A DNA stretch of 20,782 bases, taken from the IMG/VR virus record IMGVR_UViG_3300021859_000214, positions 1 to 20,782 of that record, one strand, 5' to 3'. The stretch is from a virus. A model generated the notes under the pieces. It had not been told where the DNA came from, ran no database searches, and was given only the letters and a program-made list of their open reading frames with translations. The first letter of the stretch is position 1. Every line of letters begins with the position of its first letter. A program made the position numbers and the translations under genes. Below, one piece after another: positions 1 through 7,337 of the stretch.

Positions 1-445
1 CGGCGATCTGCGCCGAGGGCGGCACCGACAGGCCGCTGCCCACGTGCGCGCCGAGCGCGGCGCCGAATCCGTCCGCGCGCCCGAGGTACGCGTAGTAGTG
101 GACGCCGGGCGTGCCAAGCAGGGCGCCGAAGTCGAGGCTGAACTGCAGGCTGACCTGCAGAGCTCCAAGCTGCGCCTGCAGCTCCGCGAGCGCAGCCGCG
201 TTGGCGTCCACGTCGGGCAGCGGCGCGGCCGCAAGCTCCTGCAGCGCCGCTAGCAAGGCCTGCACGGAAGCGATCAGGTCGGCGAGTGATGGTGGAGGCC
301 GCACGCTGATCGAAAGCAGCCCATTCACTCGCGCTTGCAGATCCGGCTGCGACGCCGAGACCGCTGCGCCGAGCTCGGCATTCGCGCGCAGGGCGAGCGG
401 CACGCATTCGCCGAGCGTGACGTGTCCTCGATAGTCGAGCGGCAT
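1..445 (-). CDS. Probable baseplate or tail-tip protein, partial (C-terminus beyond left edge)
   Basis: A reading frame opens with ATG at 445 and stays open to the window edge, giving 148 codons without a stop. It starts four bases after the stop of the spike-like gene, so it belongs to the same operon. The visible N-terminal part begins MPLDYRGHVTLGE. It has an alanine/leucine-rich helical stretch at about residues 50 to 100 and then a segment containing GVHYYAYLGRADGFG, followed by a glycine-rich region. I have the impression that phage baseplate-region proteins carry similar segments, but I cannot name a family. By position, after the hub and spike genes, it should be a baseplate, tail-fibre-attachment or related late protein. 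That role rests on context alone. Confidence 0.7.
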   Translation of the reverse strand, partial: MPLDYRGHVTLGECVPLALRANAELGAAVSASQPDLQARVNGLLSISVRPPPSLADLIASVQALLAALQELAAAPLPDVDANAAALAELQAQLGALQVSLQFSLDFGALLGTPGVHYYAYLGRADGFGAALGAHVGSGLSVPPSAQIA

Positions 446-449
446 GGCC

Positions 450-962
450 CTACGCCTTCACGCGCCGAGCTCCGGCGATGATCTTCCCGTAGACGGGTTC
501 GGCCACAACCGCGACCCCGATGAACTGAGCCGCGGGCGGAAGCGGCACAGTGGGTGGAGGAGGCGACGGGTTGGTGACGTCCCCGGCGGCGATGCCCGAC
601 ACCGGTATTGGTCCGGGTCCGACAGAAATGCGGATCAGGTCACCCTTGCGAGCAACCGAGGCCTCGCCGCCTGCGAGCTTCACAACGGCCGAGCCCACCT
701 CGAATGCCCACGCCTTGATCCGCGGCTGCTTGGGGTCGCCGCCGTTGAACCCAAGCAGGCAGCCCCCGCGCGCCACCCGACTGCTCGAGCCCGCGAGTCC
801 GTAGGCAACCGGCACGCGCACGAAGCCTTGGCCTGCCATCTCCGGATCATCGAGCCGAACGTCGAATGTGTCATTGCCATGGTCGAGCTCGACACTCGCG
901 GCGTAGAGCCGGTGGTAGCGCGTATCGCGCATCACCCATCGCACGAAGCGCTCGAGGCTCAC
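450..962 (-). CDS. Baseplate spike/assembly protein, gpV/gp45-like (second copy)
   Basis: This 170-residue protein is related to the gene just upstream. Both have an N-terminal helix (RFVRWVMRDTRYHRLYAASV here), an acidic D-D-x-F-D stretch, then RVPVAYGLAG, a small beta barrel, the motif PVSG and a C-terminus ending in ARRVKA. The layout fits the OB-fold baseplate spike proteins of the P2 gpV / Mu gp45 group, which sit below the hub and puncture the envelope. A proline-rich insert (four consecutive prolines near residue 135) separates the barrel from the tail. The start is GTG at 962, overlapping the previous stop as GTGA, so translation is probably coupled. The family assignment is from motif layout and gene order, not from a search. 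Confidence 0.68.
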   Translation of the reverse strand: MSLERFVRWVMRDTRYHRLYAASVELDHGNDTFDVRLDDPEMAGQGFVRVPVAYGLAGSSSRVARGGCLLGFNGGDPKQPRIKAWAFEVGSAVVKLAGGEASVARKGDLIRISVGPGPIPVSGIAAGDVTNPSPPPPTVPLPPAAQFIGVAVVAEPVYGKIIAGARRVKA

Positions 963-1429
963 GCCTTCACCCGCGCGGCGCCGCTCTCGATCACCCCAGA
1001 CCCAGGCGAGGCAATCGAAAGCACACCGGTAAACGGCGAGCCGGCGATGGTTCCGGAGACCGGCACGCTGGCTGGCCAGAAGACGGTGACGACGTCACCC
1101 ACTCGAGCGAGCGGCGACGAGCCCCCATCGAAGAGGATCTCCTCGATCGCTCCTGACTCCCAGAGGACCGCCCGCGGCTTGGCTGGGCTACCCCCCTCGA
1201 AGGCCAGCAGCACGCGAGCGCCCACTGCAACACGCACCCGCACGCCGGGCAGTCCGTAGCGAATCGGCACCCGCGACAGACCCGTGCCGCGGATGATCTC
1301 GTCGTCGGGCAAGAGGTCGAGCGTGTCGTCGTCGTGCTGCCGCTGCACGACTGCGGCGTACTGCGCATGGTAGCGCGTGCGACGCATAACCCGCTGGACG
1401 AAGACTGAGAGGGCTTCGACGGGATCCAT
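959..1429 (-). CDS. Baseplate spike/assembly protein, gpV/gp45-like (first copy)
   Basis: This 156-residue protein begins MDPVEALSVFVQRVMRRTRY. Its body contains RVPIRYGLPGVRVRVAVGAR, LLAFEGGSPAKPRAVLWE and VPVSGTIAGSPFTGV, the pattern of a phage gp45/gpV-type spike with an OB-like barrel. It is clearly paralogous to the next gene. The frame stays open upstream to 1849, but that would overlap the two preceding genes almost completely. ATG at 1429 overlaps the upstream TGA as TGATG and puts the conserved helix at residue 8, so I chose it. It probably acts at the distal end of the tail. The paralogues might form a hetero-spike or replace one another, which cannot be told from sequence. Confidence 0.7.
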   Translation of the reverse strand: MDPVEALSVFVQRVMRRTRYHAQYAAVVQRQHDDDTLDLLPDDEIIRGTGLSRVPIRYGLPGVRVRVAVGARVLLAFEGGSPAKPRAVLWESGAIEEILFDGGSSPLARVGDVVTVFWPASVPVSGTIAGSPFTGVLSIASPGSGVIESGAARVKA

Positions 1430-1791
1430 CAGATGTCCTCGCCGAGCTCGCGCAGCGCCCCGCGCATCGCGAACGCAACTCTCAGGGACACCATCACGAG
1501 CTCGCCCGGAGATGGGTCGGCACCGTCGCTCGATGCCAGAGCGGATCCGACCGCTCTGCAGGCGACGTCGATCAGCTGCCGATGCGCCTCCTTGGCTGAC
1601 GCAATCGCGGGCAACCGAACTGTCGGCGGCGACAGCGCAACGACTCCAGCGCGGCGCTCGTCGGCGCTCACGCTGCGGACCGGGTTTAGTCCGGCAACCT
1701 CGACGACAGCAGAAAAGGCCCCGCCCCCGCTCTTGGTGAGCGTGATGCGGGGCCCACTCGCTGCCTCGTAGATGATCGTCGTGTCGCTCAC
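1429..1791 (-). CDS. Unrecognised small late protein in the baseplate gene cluster
   Basis: This 120-residue protein begins MSDTTIIYEAASGPRITL. I recognise no family. The N-terminal half looks beta-rich (ITLTKSGGGAFSAVVEV), and the C-terminal half is helical, rich in alanine and ends in ALRELGEDI. The start overlaps the hub-like gene stop by four bases and its own stop overlaps the spike start by one base, so it is almost certainly translated with them. Lying between hub and spike genes, it could be a small baseplate component or assembly factor. No membrane segment, cysteine pair or catalytic motif is apparent. Confidence 0.72.
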   Translation of the reverse strand: MSDTTIIYEAASGPRITLTKSGGGAFSAVVEVAGLNPVRSVSADERRAGVVALSPPTVRLPAIASAKEAHRQLIDVACRAVGSALASSDGADPSPGELVMVSLRVAFAMRGALRELGEDI

Positions 1792-2435
1792 GGGTCGATC
1801 CAGTGCACGGCCCGCAGGGGAGCGTCGCGGCCGAACGAGTACTCGACACGGCCGACGCGCCGACCGTTCAGGGTGACACCCGGGCGAAGGGACAACGACG
1901 TCGGCGCGATCACAACTGTCTGCGCGCCGCCATCCAAGTCGATCTCGTCAGCGTCGAGAGTGACCTCGGGGTACGCTTCGGCGCCAATCCACACCGAACC
2001 GTCATCGAGCACCCGCCACAAGCATCCGAGATCATCGGTCAGAACGGAGAGCGCCTCGTCAGCTCGACCAGCGATGCGCGTCCAGTATGGAAGCACGCGG
2101 CCCAAGATGGCCGTGTCGGAGGTTGCCGCGAGCCGCTCGCCGGCGGCCGCGAGCGTGTCGAGGACAACGGACCTTGCCGTGACCCCAATGAAGCTTCGCG
2201 CCGGCACGTCCCCGCGAAGCCCGCCGGCGCCGCCGACCAACTCGATCCTGCAAGTGCCGGTCACTACGCCTTGGCGAAGCGCGGTGCCGACGAACGCGTG
2301 CTGTGCGTCGCGAGTCACCACGGCGGACGCGAGCGGCGCGTCGGCGTCGACCTCGAGCTCAGCGAACCAGTTGCCGCGCTTGGGCAACGTCAGCCGCAGA
2401 GCCAGCACGATCGCATCGTTCGCCGTCGTGCTCAT
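1788..2435 (-). CDS. Short baseplate hub-like protein (gpD/gp44 position)
   Basis: This 215-residue protein occupies the place where P2 gpD or Mu gp44 hub proteins are encoded, between the tape-measure region and the spike genes. Visible segments include AFVGTALRQGVVTGTCRIEL and GGAGGLRGDVPARSF, then a helical stretch (VLDTLAAAGERLA) and CLWRVLDDGSVWIGAEAYP. This mix of beta strands with one helical domain reading a DGSVWIG-type strand suits a hub subdomain. It is much shorter than the 350 to 380 residues usual for gpD-type hubs, so it may be a minimal hub or only part of one, with the neighbouring genes supplying the rest. The role rests on position and general layout. Confidence 0.6.
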   Translation of the reverse strand: MSTTANDAIVLALRLTLPKRGNWFAELEVDADAPLASAVVTRDAQHAFVGTALRQGVVTGTCRIELVGGAGGLRGDVPARSFIGVTARSVVLDTLAAAGERLAATSDTAILGRVLPYWTRIAGRADEALSVLTDDLGCLWRVLDDGSVWIGAEAYPEVTLDADEIDLDGGAQTVVIAPTSLSLRPGVTLNGRRVGRVEYSFGRDAPLRAVHWIDP

Positions 2436-2989
2436 TGGCTCACAAGGCCGGCCGAGGAATCGAAGCTCTGCAGCGCTTCCTGTTCCGTCGCCGGCGTAAG
2501 TCTCGAGATCAGCCCTTCCATGTCCTCGATTCCGTTGAACTCGCTCGACGTGACGACCTTCGAAGGCTTGGTGACCTTTTTCGGCTGCTCGACCGCCTCG
2601 TGTGCCTCGATCTGAACGCGAAACGTGCCGCCGGGCCTGGGGTGAGGGCTCGAGACCTTTCCCACCATCACGCTTGCGATGCCCCAGATTGACGTCTGGG
2701 GATGCGCGATCTCGAGCTTCGGCCGTGCCTGAGTCGCATCGCGAGGCCGCAGGAGCGGCACAAACGCCTCGAAGGCAGCCAACTCGCTCGGCTGCAGCTC
2801 GATCTCGATGCGGACCTCTGCCGGCGGTGCTCCCTTATCCACCGCCCGGGCCTTGTGACGCCCTCGGCCCTTCTTGAGGTCGAGACCGGTTGGCAGCGTC
2901 ACCTCGACGCGCGGCACGCCCGGCACGCGCTTGTCGCCGAAGTACAGCGCATCCCAGTCCTCGGTCTTGGTCCAGTCAGGGACGGCCAT
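2432..2989 (-). CDS. Tail/baseplate protein following the tape measure (P2 gpU / gp53-like position)
   Basis: This 185-residue protein begins MAVPDWTKTEDWDALYFGDK and carries beta segments such as VPRVEVTLPTGLDL, AEVRIEIELQPSELAAFEAF and GTFRVQIEAHEAVEQPKK. The start lies three bases after the tape-measure stop, and the stop overlaps the hub-like gene start. In contractile phages this position holds a tube-end or baseplate-nucleating protein that joins tape measure and hub, often with a LysM-like domain. The alternating hydrophobic strands around a single helix agree with that, but I cannot confirm the family. The last 45 residues are polar and probably flexible. Confidence 0.62.
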   Translation of the reverse strand: MAVPDWTKTEDWDALYFGDKRVPGVPRVEVTLPTGLDLKKGRGRHKARAVDKGAPPAEVRIEIELQPSELAAFEAFVPLLRPRDATQARPKLEIAHPQTSIWGIASVMVGKVSSPHPRPGGTFRVQIEAHEAVEQPKKVTKPSKVVTSSEFNGIEDMEGLISRLTPATEQEALQSFDSSAGLVSQ

Positions 2990-2992
2990 ACG

Positions 2993-4882
2993 TCAGACCT
3001 CGCCGAGCTCTCGGAAGTACGCATCGAGCTCACGGCGCGTGCTGCGCATCACCTCGTCGGCGACGGATTCCGGATCCTGCGATCCATTGATGTAGATCTC
3101 TTGCCGAATCGAGACGTCGCCGTACCTGCCGCCGACCGCTGCCGAGTCGAAGCTCGGAGGCGGCGCACGGAAGCTCGATGCTTCGGGACCGTAGTAGCTG
3201 CTCGAGCTCGCCGCAGGCTCCGCGACTTCGGGAACCGTCCACGAGGACACCGCGCGAGAGGAGCTCGCGAGCATGGCACGGGTCGACGCCTCGATGCGCG
3301 AGCCTCCCGCTTCCATGCCGACGGCAAACCCGGCTGAGGTCTGAAGTCCCAAGCGTTCGAAGACGCGCGACGGAGAGTGAATGCCGAGCGCTGCCTGGAC
3401 GCCTTTGACGACACCGACCAGCGCCCCGATCGCAGCGTCGAGCGGGAGGTGAGCGGCCGACCAAATGCCCTTCGCCAGTCCCGCGAGCAGCTGCTTGCCG
3501 ATCTCGAAAGACTTCGAGACGAGTCCGAGCCCCTTGTCGTTCCACGTCGCAGTGAGCGTGTCCCACCAATCGACGATCGCGGCCGCTCGCCGCATCAGCG
3601 GCTCGAAGATCCCCATCGCCAGAGCCTTGCCGAACTCCCAAAGCTTGCCGCCGGCAAGCACCACCGTAGCGCCGAGCCCAGCCAGGGCGATTCCGAAGCC
3701 GACCGCAAGCGCAGAGGCCTCGCCGAGCGTCGTTGCGAGCTGCATCGCCAGCTCGAGACCGTTGCCGCCGCTGAGCGAGCCGAAGAGAGCATCCGCGCCG
3801 GTCACCATCTGATCCCACGCGCGACCGAAGCCGGACCCGAAGGCCTGCGAGAGCTTGATTCCGACGTCGAGCGCCTTCTCGAGCCCGACAGCCATGCGCT
3901 CGATCAGCGCGGCGCCCTCGGGGCTTGAGAGGAAGGTCGTGAACCGCGTGAGGCCCTCGCCGGCGAGCTTCGTGAGTGGCGTGGTGACGCGCTCGAATAG
4001 CTTGACGCCTGCGTCCTGGCTCCATGCGGTGAAGCGACCCGAGATACCCTCGAGGGTCTGATCAGCGAACTTCGCGCCCGCCTGGCCGAGCTCCGACTGA
4101 TTCAGCTTGCGATTGATGGCTCGCTCGATCGCCACAAGGCCGACGTCCGCGGACAGCTTTCCCTGCTCCTGCAGCTGCCGCACCTGGTCGAGGCTCTTGC
4201 CGCCGAGGAGCTTCCCGGCCTCCTCCCAGACGAGTTGTTGGCTCACGCCGCGCTCGGCTAGCTGCAGCATCTCCTCGGCCTGCACTCGACCCTTCGCTTT
4301 GATCTGCCCGAGTGCGATCAGAAGCCCGCTCGTCTCTTCCTTTGTGGCGCCAGTCGCAGCGCGCAGGTCCGCGGTCATCTTGACGAGCTTGTCGATCTCC
4401 TTCGGATTGAACTGCAGCGCGAGCAGCTTCTGGTACTGCTTCGTCGTGTCGAAGAGGTCGAGACCGAAGCGCCGCGCGAGCGCGCTCGAGTGCTCGAACA
4501 ACTTGGCTCCGCCTACGCCGAAGTGGTCGAGGTTCGCCAGAGCCAGCCGGGAGTTTTGACCAAAGAAGATGAGGTCGCGCCCGGCGCGCACGGCTTCGGC
4601 GCCGACCTGCGCGAGCTTCGCAACCGCCAGCGTCAGCAGCCCGCCCTTGAAGACGTCGAGTGCGCCGCCGAATCCGCGAGTCGACCGCTCGGCGCTCCCC
4701 ATCCCCGAAGCGAAGCGACCGCCTGCAACGGTCGCCCGGTCGAGACCGCCGGCAAGCCTGCCCGTGCCGCGCGCGGTGCGCCCGAGACCGCGCTCGAGGC
4801 CGCTCAAGCCTCGAGCCGCACTGCGCGCGCCACCGGTGACCTTGTCGATCAGCCGTACGGTGAAGTTCGCGCTGTCCGTCAT
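2993..4882 (-). CDS. Tail tape measure protein
   Basis: At 629 residues this is the longest gene here and it follows the frameshifted chaperone, as tape measures nearly always do. The N-terminus (MTDSANFTVRLIDKVTGGAR) is followed by a glycine/arginine-rich helical region. At about residues 100 to 260 is the tape-measure N-terminal domain, with DLRAATGATKEETSGLLIAL and KGRVQAEEMLQLAERG. Residues about 375 to 425 are strongly hydrophobic and could insert in the host membrane during DNA entry. Near residue 500 is GIHSPSRVFERLG, a motif often seen in tape-measure C-termini. The tail end has YINGSQDPESVADEVMRSTR. At about 0.15 nm per residue the tail would be near 94 nm. ATG at 4882 directly follows the -1 frame stop at 4887. 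Confidence 0.94.
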   Translation of the reverse strand: MTDSANFTVRLIDKVTGGARSAARGLSGLERGLGRTARGTGRLAGGLDRATVAGGRFASGMGSAERSTRGFGGALDVFKGGLLTLAVAKLAQVGAEAVRAGRDLIFFGQNSRLALANLDHFGVGGAKLFEHSSALARRFGLDLFDTTKQYQKLLALQFNPKEIDKLVKMTADLRAATGATKEETSGLLIALGQIKAKGRVQAEEMLQLAERGVSQQLVWEEAGKLLGGKSLDQVRQLQEQGKLSADVGLVAIERAINRKLNQSELGQAGAKFADQTLEGISGRFTAWSQDAGVKLFERVTTPLTKLAGEGLTRFTTFLSSPEGAALIERMAVGLEKALDVGIKLSQAFGSGFGRAWDQMVTGADALFGSLSGGNGLELAMQLATTLGEASALAVGFGIALAGLGATVVLAGGKLWEFGKALAMGIFEPLMRRAAAIVDWWDTLTATWNDKGLGLVSKSFEIGKQLLAGLAKGIWSAAHLPLDAAIGALVGVVKGVQAALGIHSPSRVFERLGLQTSAGFAVGMEAGGSRIEASTRAMLASSSRAVSSWTVPEVAEPAASSSSYYGPEASSFRAPPPSFDSAAVGGRYGDVSIRQEIYINGSQDPESVADEVMRSTRRELDAYFRELGEV

Positions 4883-4886
4883 GCCG

Positions 4887-5392
4887 TCACCTGCGCTTGC
4901 TCAGCGCCTTCATGTACGCGACGACGGCCGTGCGAATGGTACGGATGTCGTCGAGCGCCTCGGCAACGATGAGCGCGCCGGCCCAGTCCTCGTCACTGTC
5001 GTCCTGCCGCAAGAACGCACGAAGGGCGCGCGCGGAGAGATAGGGTCTCCGTCGCGCGCCCTCCCAGAGCTTCAGCCTTTTTTTACGACGATCTCGATTC
5101 CCTCGCGGGCCAGGTCGCTAAGCTCGTCGGCGACCAGCCCGGGAGCCATCGGACGCGACTCGAAGAGCTTCGTGAGCGCCTCGAGCTCGCCGTAGACGAG
5201 GGTGCGCTGCGACATCTCGCGGAACGCGACCCCGGGCGCCGCCTTGCGAATCTTCTCCTGGCTGTCCTCCCACTCTTCAAGAGTCGGTCGCCGAAAGGCG
5301 AAGGCGACATGCCCCTCGAACCTGAGCTCGACGAGATTGCCGTGCTCCTTGCGGAGCTCGGCGAGCTTTGGATCTTCCTTGCCTTCGGCCAT
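4887..5392 (-). CDS. Tail assembly chaperone, long form made by -1 ribosomal frameshift
   Basis: The zero frame reads GTA AAA AAA GGC TGA. Slipping back one base on A AAA AAA continues as AGG CTG AAG and stays open for 63 more codons to a TGA at 4889-4887, seven bases before the tape-measure ATG. The product would be about 168 residues: 105 from the zero frame and 63 from the -1 frame. The extension contains RALRAFLRQDDSDEDWAGAL and ends in MKALSKRR, mostly helical. This matches lambda gpG/gpGT and P2 gpE/gpE', where a minority of ribosomes shift and the extended form binds the tape measure. An 18-bp stem follows the slippery run. A sequencing indel is less likely, because the upstream frame already ends sensibly and the slippery heptamer is canonical. 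Confidence 0.87.
5021..5084 (-). promoter_or_regulatory. Programmed -1 frameshift signal: A7 slippery run plus downstream hairpin
   Basis: On the coding strand seven adenines (5084 to 5078) lie in the phase A AAA AAA. After 13 bases a stem begins: 5064-5053 pairs with 5032-5021 and 5051-5046 pairs with 5038-5033, giving 18 pairs including one G-U. There is a bulged A at 5052 and a seven-base loop (CCCTATC) at 5045-5039. The zero-frame stop lies within the spacer. The 13-base spacer is longer than the 5 to 9 bases typical of known sites, so the spacing is unusual although the elements themselves are classic. Confidence 0.82.
5072..5392 (-). CDS. Tail assembly chaperone, short (zero-frame) form
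   Basis: This 106-residue protein begins MAEGKEDPKLAELRKEHGNL. It lies between the tube and tape-measure genes, the fixed location of the gpG/gpE-type chaperones that coat the tape measure before the tube polymerises. The fold looks mixed, with ELRFEGHVAFAFRRPTLEEW followed by helices, as in many phage tail chaperones. It ends in VVKKG, the lysines being encoded by a run of seven adenines on the coding strand just before the stop. That run is the slippery site for the longer product described separately. The start at 5392 is three bases after the tube gene stop. Confidence 0.88.
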   Translation of the reverse strand: MAEGKEDPKLAELRKEHGNLVELRFEGHVAFAFRRPTLEEWEDSQEKIRKAAPGVAFREMSQRTLVYGELEALTKLFESRPMAPGLVADELSDLAREGIEIVVKKG

Positions 5393-5395
5393 GCG

Positions 5396-5854
5396 CTACC
5401 TCGTGAGGGCAGGCATCCCGCTGTGCGGGACCTTGCCGTTGATCTTCTTCACCATGAAGCTGAACGTGATGTCGCCACCGAGAGCATCCGAGCCGCTCTC
5501 GTGCGAAAGCGGCTCGCTCAGCAGGCGGCAGCCTTCGCAGGTGTTGCGGATGTTCGGTCGGCCTGGCGACGTCAGCACCCAGCTCAGGGTGAAGATCTTC
5601 TCGCGCCACGCGTTGCCCAGGTGCGCGATGAAGCGCTCCCGCTCCGCTTCGTCCGAGAAGGTGATCGACCCCTCGCCGAGCCCCATGCTGCCGACCGTTC
5701 GCGCGAGCGGGTATGGCCGCGTGCCCATCACGACGCCCTCCTCGGTCGGCTGATCCGCCGAGACGTTGCTGATCCCGGTGAAGATGATGCGGTCGAGCGT
5801 GAGCTCGCCGCGCGCGAACGAGTAGGCGAAGCCTTGCGTGTCGGGGTAACCCAT
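5396..5854 (-). CDS. Tail tube protein
   Basis: This 152-residue protein begins MGYPDTQGFAYSFARGEL and lies directly after the sheath gene, where contractile phages encode the inner tube. It contains FTGISNVSADQPTEEGVVMG, TRPYPLARTVGSMGLGEGS and DALGGDITFSFMVKKINGK, strands of the small beta-barrel tube fold that stacks in hexameric rings. Length and order suit the family. Two cysteines occur in NTCEGCRLL (CxxC), which might bind a metal or form a disulphide. The start is ten bases after the sheath stop. I am confident of the role from position and motif pattern, without a database comparison. Confidence 0.87.
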   Translation of the reverse strand: MGYPDTQGFAYSFARGELTLDRIIFTGISNVSADQPTEEGVVMGTRPYPLARTVGSMGLGEGSITFSDEAERERFIAHLGNAWREKIFTLSWVLTSPGRPNIRNTCEGCRLLSEPLSHESGSDALGGDITFSFMVKKINGKVPHSGMPALTR

Positions 5855-5864
5855 TGCGCCTCCG

Positions 5865-7337
5865 TTACGCCGCCGCGGCCGACGGCAGCTCGGCGACGTA
5901 TCCGAGCGTGTTGGTGATGTAGTCGACGTACCCGCGCGGGAGCAGCCCCGTCTCGGTGATGATGACTCCCGTCGACAGGAAGTTGTTGGTGCGCGAAACC
6001 TTGAACCTCAGGTCGGAGAGATACCCGGGCTTGCCGTCCGCGTTCAGAGGCTCGAGCAACGCGCTCGCGAGGCGACGGGCGACGTCGTCTTCGATCGCGT
6101 CGGCGTCGGCATCGTAGATTTGACCGCTGCCGTCGTCCTTCACGCGGAGGTCGGCGCCGATGTACTCGAGCATGGCCGCATCGACGATCTCGGTCGCGAT
6201 GTCGATCAGGATGCCGAGCGGCCAGAGCTTGAAGTCCGACCCCGACGGGCTCTTGAGCCGCGCCTGTGTGATGTAGAAACCCGCTCGATGCGGCAGCGTG
6301 CGCAGGGTGCTGATCTTGTTGTCGTCGAGCTGGCTCGCGGTGAGGTGCTCGTCGTGAAAGAGCTTCACGAGTCCGTCGAGCGAACCCGACTTCACCCGCT
6401 TGAGGTCTGTGCTCGGCAAGCTGCCGGCTGCGCGCGCCGCGAAGACGTCGATCCCGTGCGTGACAGGGAACGCGTACCCCGGAAACGGCTTGCTCGTCGC
6501 GCGCCGCACCATCCCGTACGAGAGCAGGCAGCGGGCAGCCGTGGTCGACGCGAAGGCCGTCACGACCGCGGCCGCAGTGTCCTCGCCAGCGTCAGCCGCC
6601 AGCATGCCGCGACGATGCCGCCCTCCGACCGCAAGCGTCGCGAGTTGCGACTGCAGCGCGGCCGCGATGGTGGCGTGCCCGCTCGCCCCACCGTTGGCCT
6701 TGCTGAGCACGCCGACGAAGAACCGCCACGAGGCGTTGGACGCCGCGAGCGCAGCGAAGGCCTCCGCGAGGTCGCTGCTGTTCCAGGCCGCGCACTCGAC
6801 GTCCGCCTCGTAGGTATCCCCGACGACATACGTGCCCGCCGTGAAGGTGAGCGTGATGCCGAGGCCGGGGATCGCGAAGCTCCCACCGGCGGGAGTCGCG
6901 AGGACCTCGCTGTAGGTGCGCTCGGAATCGGTCACGCCGGCATAGCCGTCGCAGCAGTACTTGAAGCGCGAGGTGCCGAGCGCGCCGCCCGTCACGATGA
7001 CGATGCGCAGCCGGGCGTCGACAGCGGCGTCCCCCGACAGCGTGATATCCGGGCCCGAGCCGACCTTGGTGACCGTTCCGTTGCTCGCCGCGACCGTGGC
7101 GTCGGCGCCGATGAAGATGATGGGACCGCCACCCTTCTCGAGCACGTACACGGCCGTCGCGACGCCCGGGCCTTCGCCGCGGGCGTCGCGCAGGGACTGC
7201 GGGTCCGAGTAGGGCTCGAGCGCGTTCGTGGCACCCAGGGTCGAGCGACCGAAGATGACGGGCACCATCGAGGCCGGTGGCGTGAGGCCGAGGCCAAAGT
7301 CGCGCTGCGTGGATGTCGACGACGGAATCGCTGGCAT
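5865..7337 (-). CDS. Contractile tail sheath protein
   Basis: This 490-residue protein begins MPAIPSSTSTQRDFGLGLTP. Sheath-like features are the N-terminal PVIFGRSTLGATNALEPYSD, a central domain with FFVGVLSKANGG and a C-terminal third with HRAGFYITQARLKSPSGSDF, DDVARRLASALLEPLNADG and RTNNFLSTGVIITETGLLPR. The last two are the typical core that binds the tube and links neighbouring subunits. The gene lies before the tube gene and starts at ATG 7337, overlapping the upstream TAA as TAATG. Residues 94 to 181 form an inserted beta-rich module (VTGG..GTSRFKY..DG..GITLTFTAGTY) that resembles a module in the capsid protein. Adjacent cysteines occur at residues 128-129. Confidence 0.93.
   Translation of the reverse strand: MPAIPSSTSTQRDFGLGLTPPASMVPVIFGRSTLGATNALEPYSDPQSLRDARGEGPGVATAVYVLEKGGGPIIFIGADATVAASNGTVTKVGSGPDITLSGDAAVDARLRIVIVTGGALGTSRFKYCCDGYAGVTDSERTYSEVLATPAGGSFAIPGLGITLTFTAGTYVVGDTYEADVECAAWNSSDLAEAFAALAASNASWRFFVGVLSKANGGASGHATIAAALQSQLATLAVGGRHRRGMLAADAGEDTAAAVVTAFASTTAARCLLSYGMVRRATSKPFPGYAFPVTHGIDVFAARAAGSLPSTDLKRVKSGSLDGLVKLFHDEHLTASQLDDNKISTLRTLPHRAGFYITQARLKSPSGSDFKLWPLGILIDIATEIVDAAMLEYIGADLRVKDDGSGQIYDADADAIEDDVARRLASALLEPLNADGKPGYLSDLRFKVSRTNNFLSTGVIITETGLLPRGYVDYITNTLGYVAELPSAAAA
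6795..7058 (-). repeat. Inserted beta-type module in the sheath, similar to one in the capsid protein
   Basis: Sheath residues 94 to 181 read GPDITLSGDAAVDARLRI, then VIVTGG, GTSRFKYCCDG, and GITLTFTAGTYVVGDTYEA. The capsid module has the same order: PAVTVAGTPLGPWALVI, DIVTGG, GTATFRFSTDGG, and GITATFANGTYNADNTYTA. The copies are similar at protein level rather than identical at DNA level, so this is an old or independently acquired shared domain and not a recent duplication. Confidence 0.68.

Noticed and set aside
444-1259. Long plus-strand open frame antisense to the spike genes
   Set aside because: GC-rich coding DNA gives long antisense frames. Its translation is arginine/proline/histidine-rich and domain-free, and it runs against the minus-strand genes.
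1430-1849. N-terminal extension of the first spike gene up to 1849
   Set aside because: It would overlap two neighbours completely and its residues are Arg/Gly-rich. ATG 1429 is coupled to the upstream stop.
5021-5064. Hairpin as an intrinsic terminator
   Set aside because: It lies inside the chaperone region, upstream of the tape measure in the same operon, and has no following T-run.
4887-5078. Chaperone extension as a sequencing indel or broken gene
   Set aside because: The slippery heptamer is in perfect phase, a hairpin follows and the extension ends just before the tape measure, all as in known programmed frameshifts.
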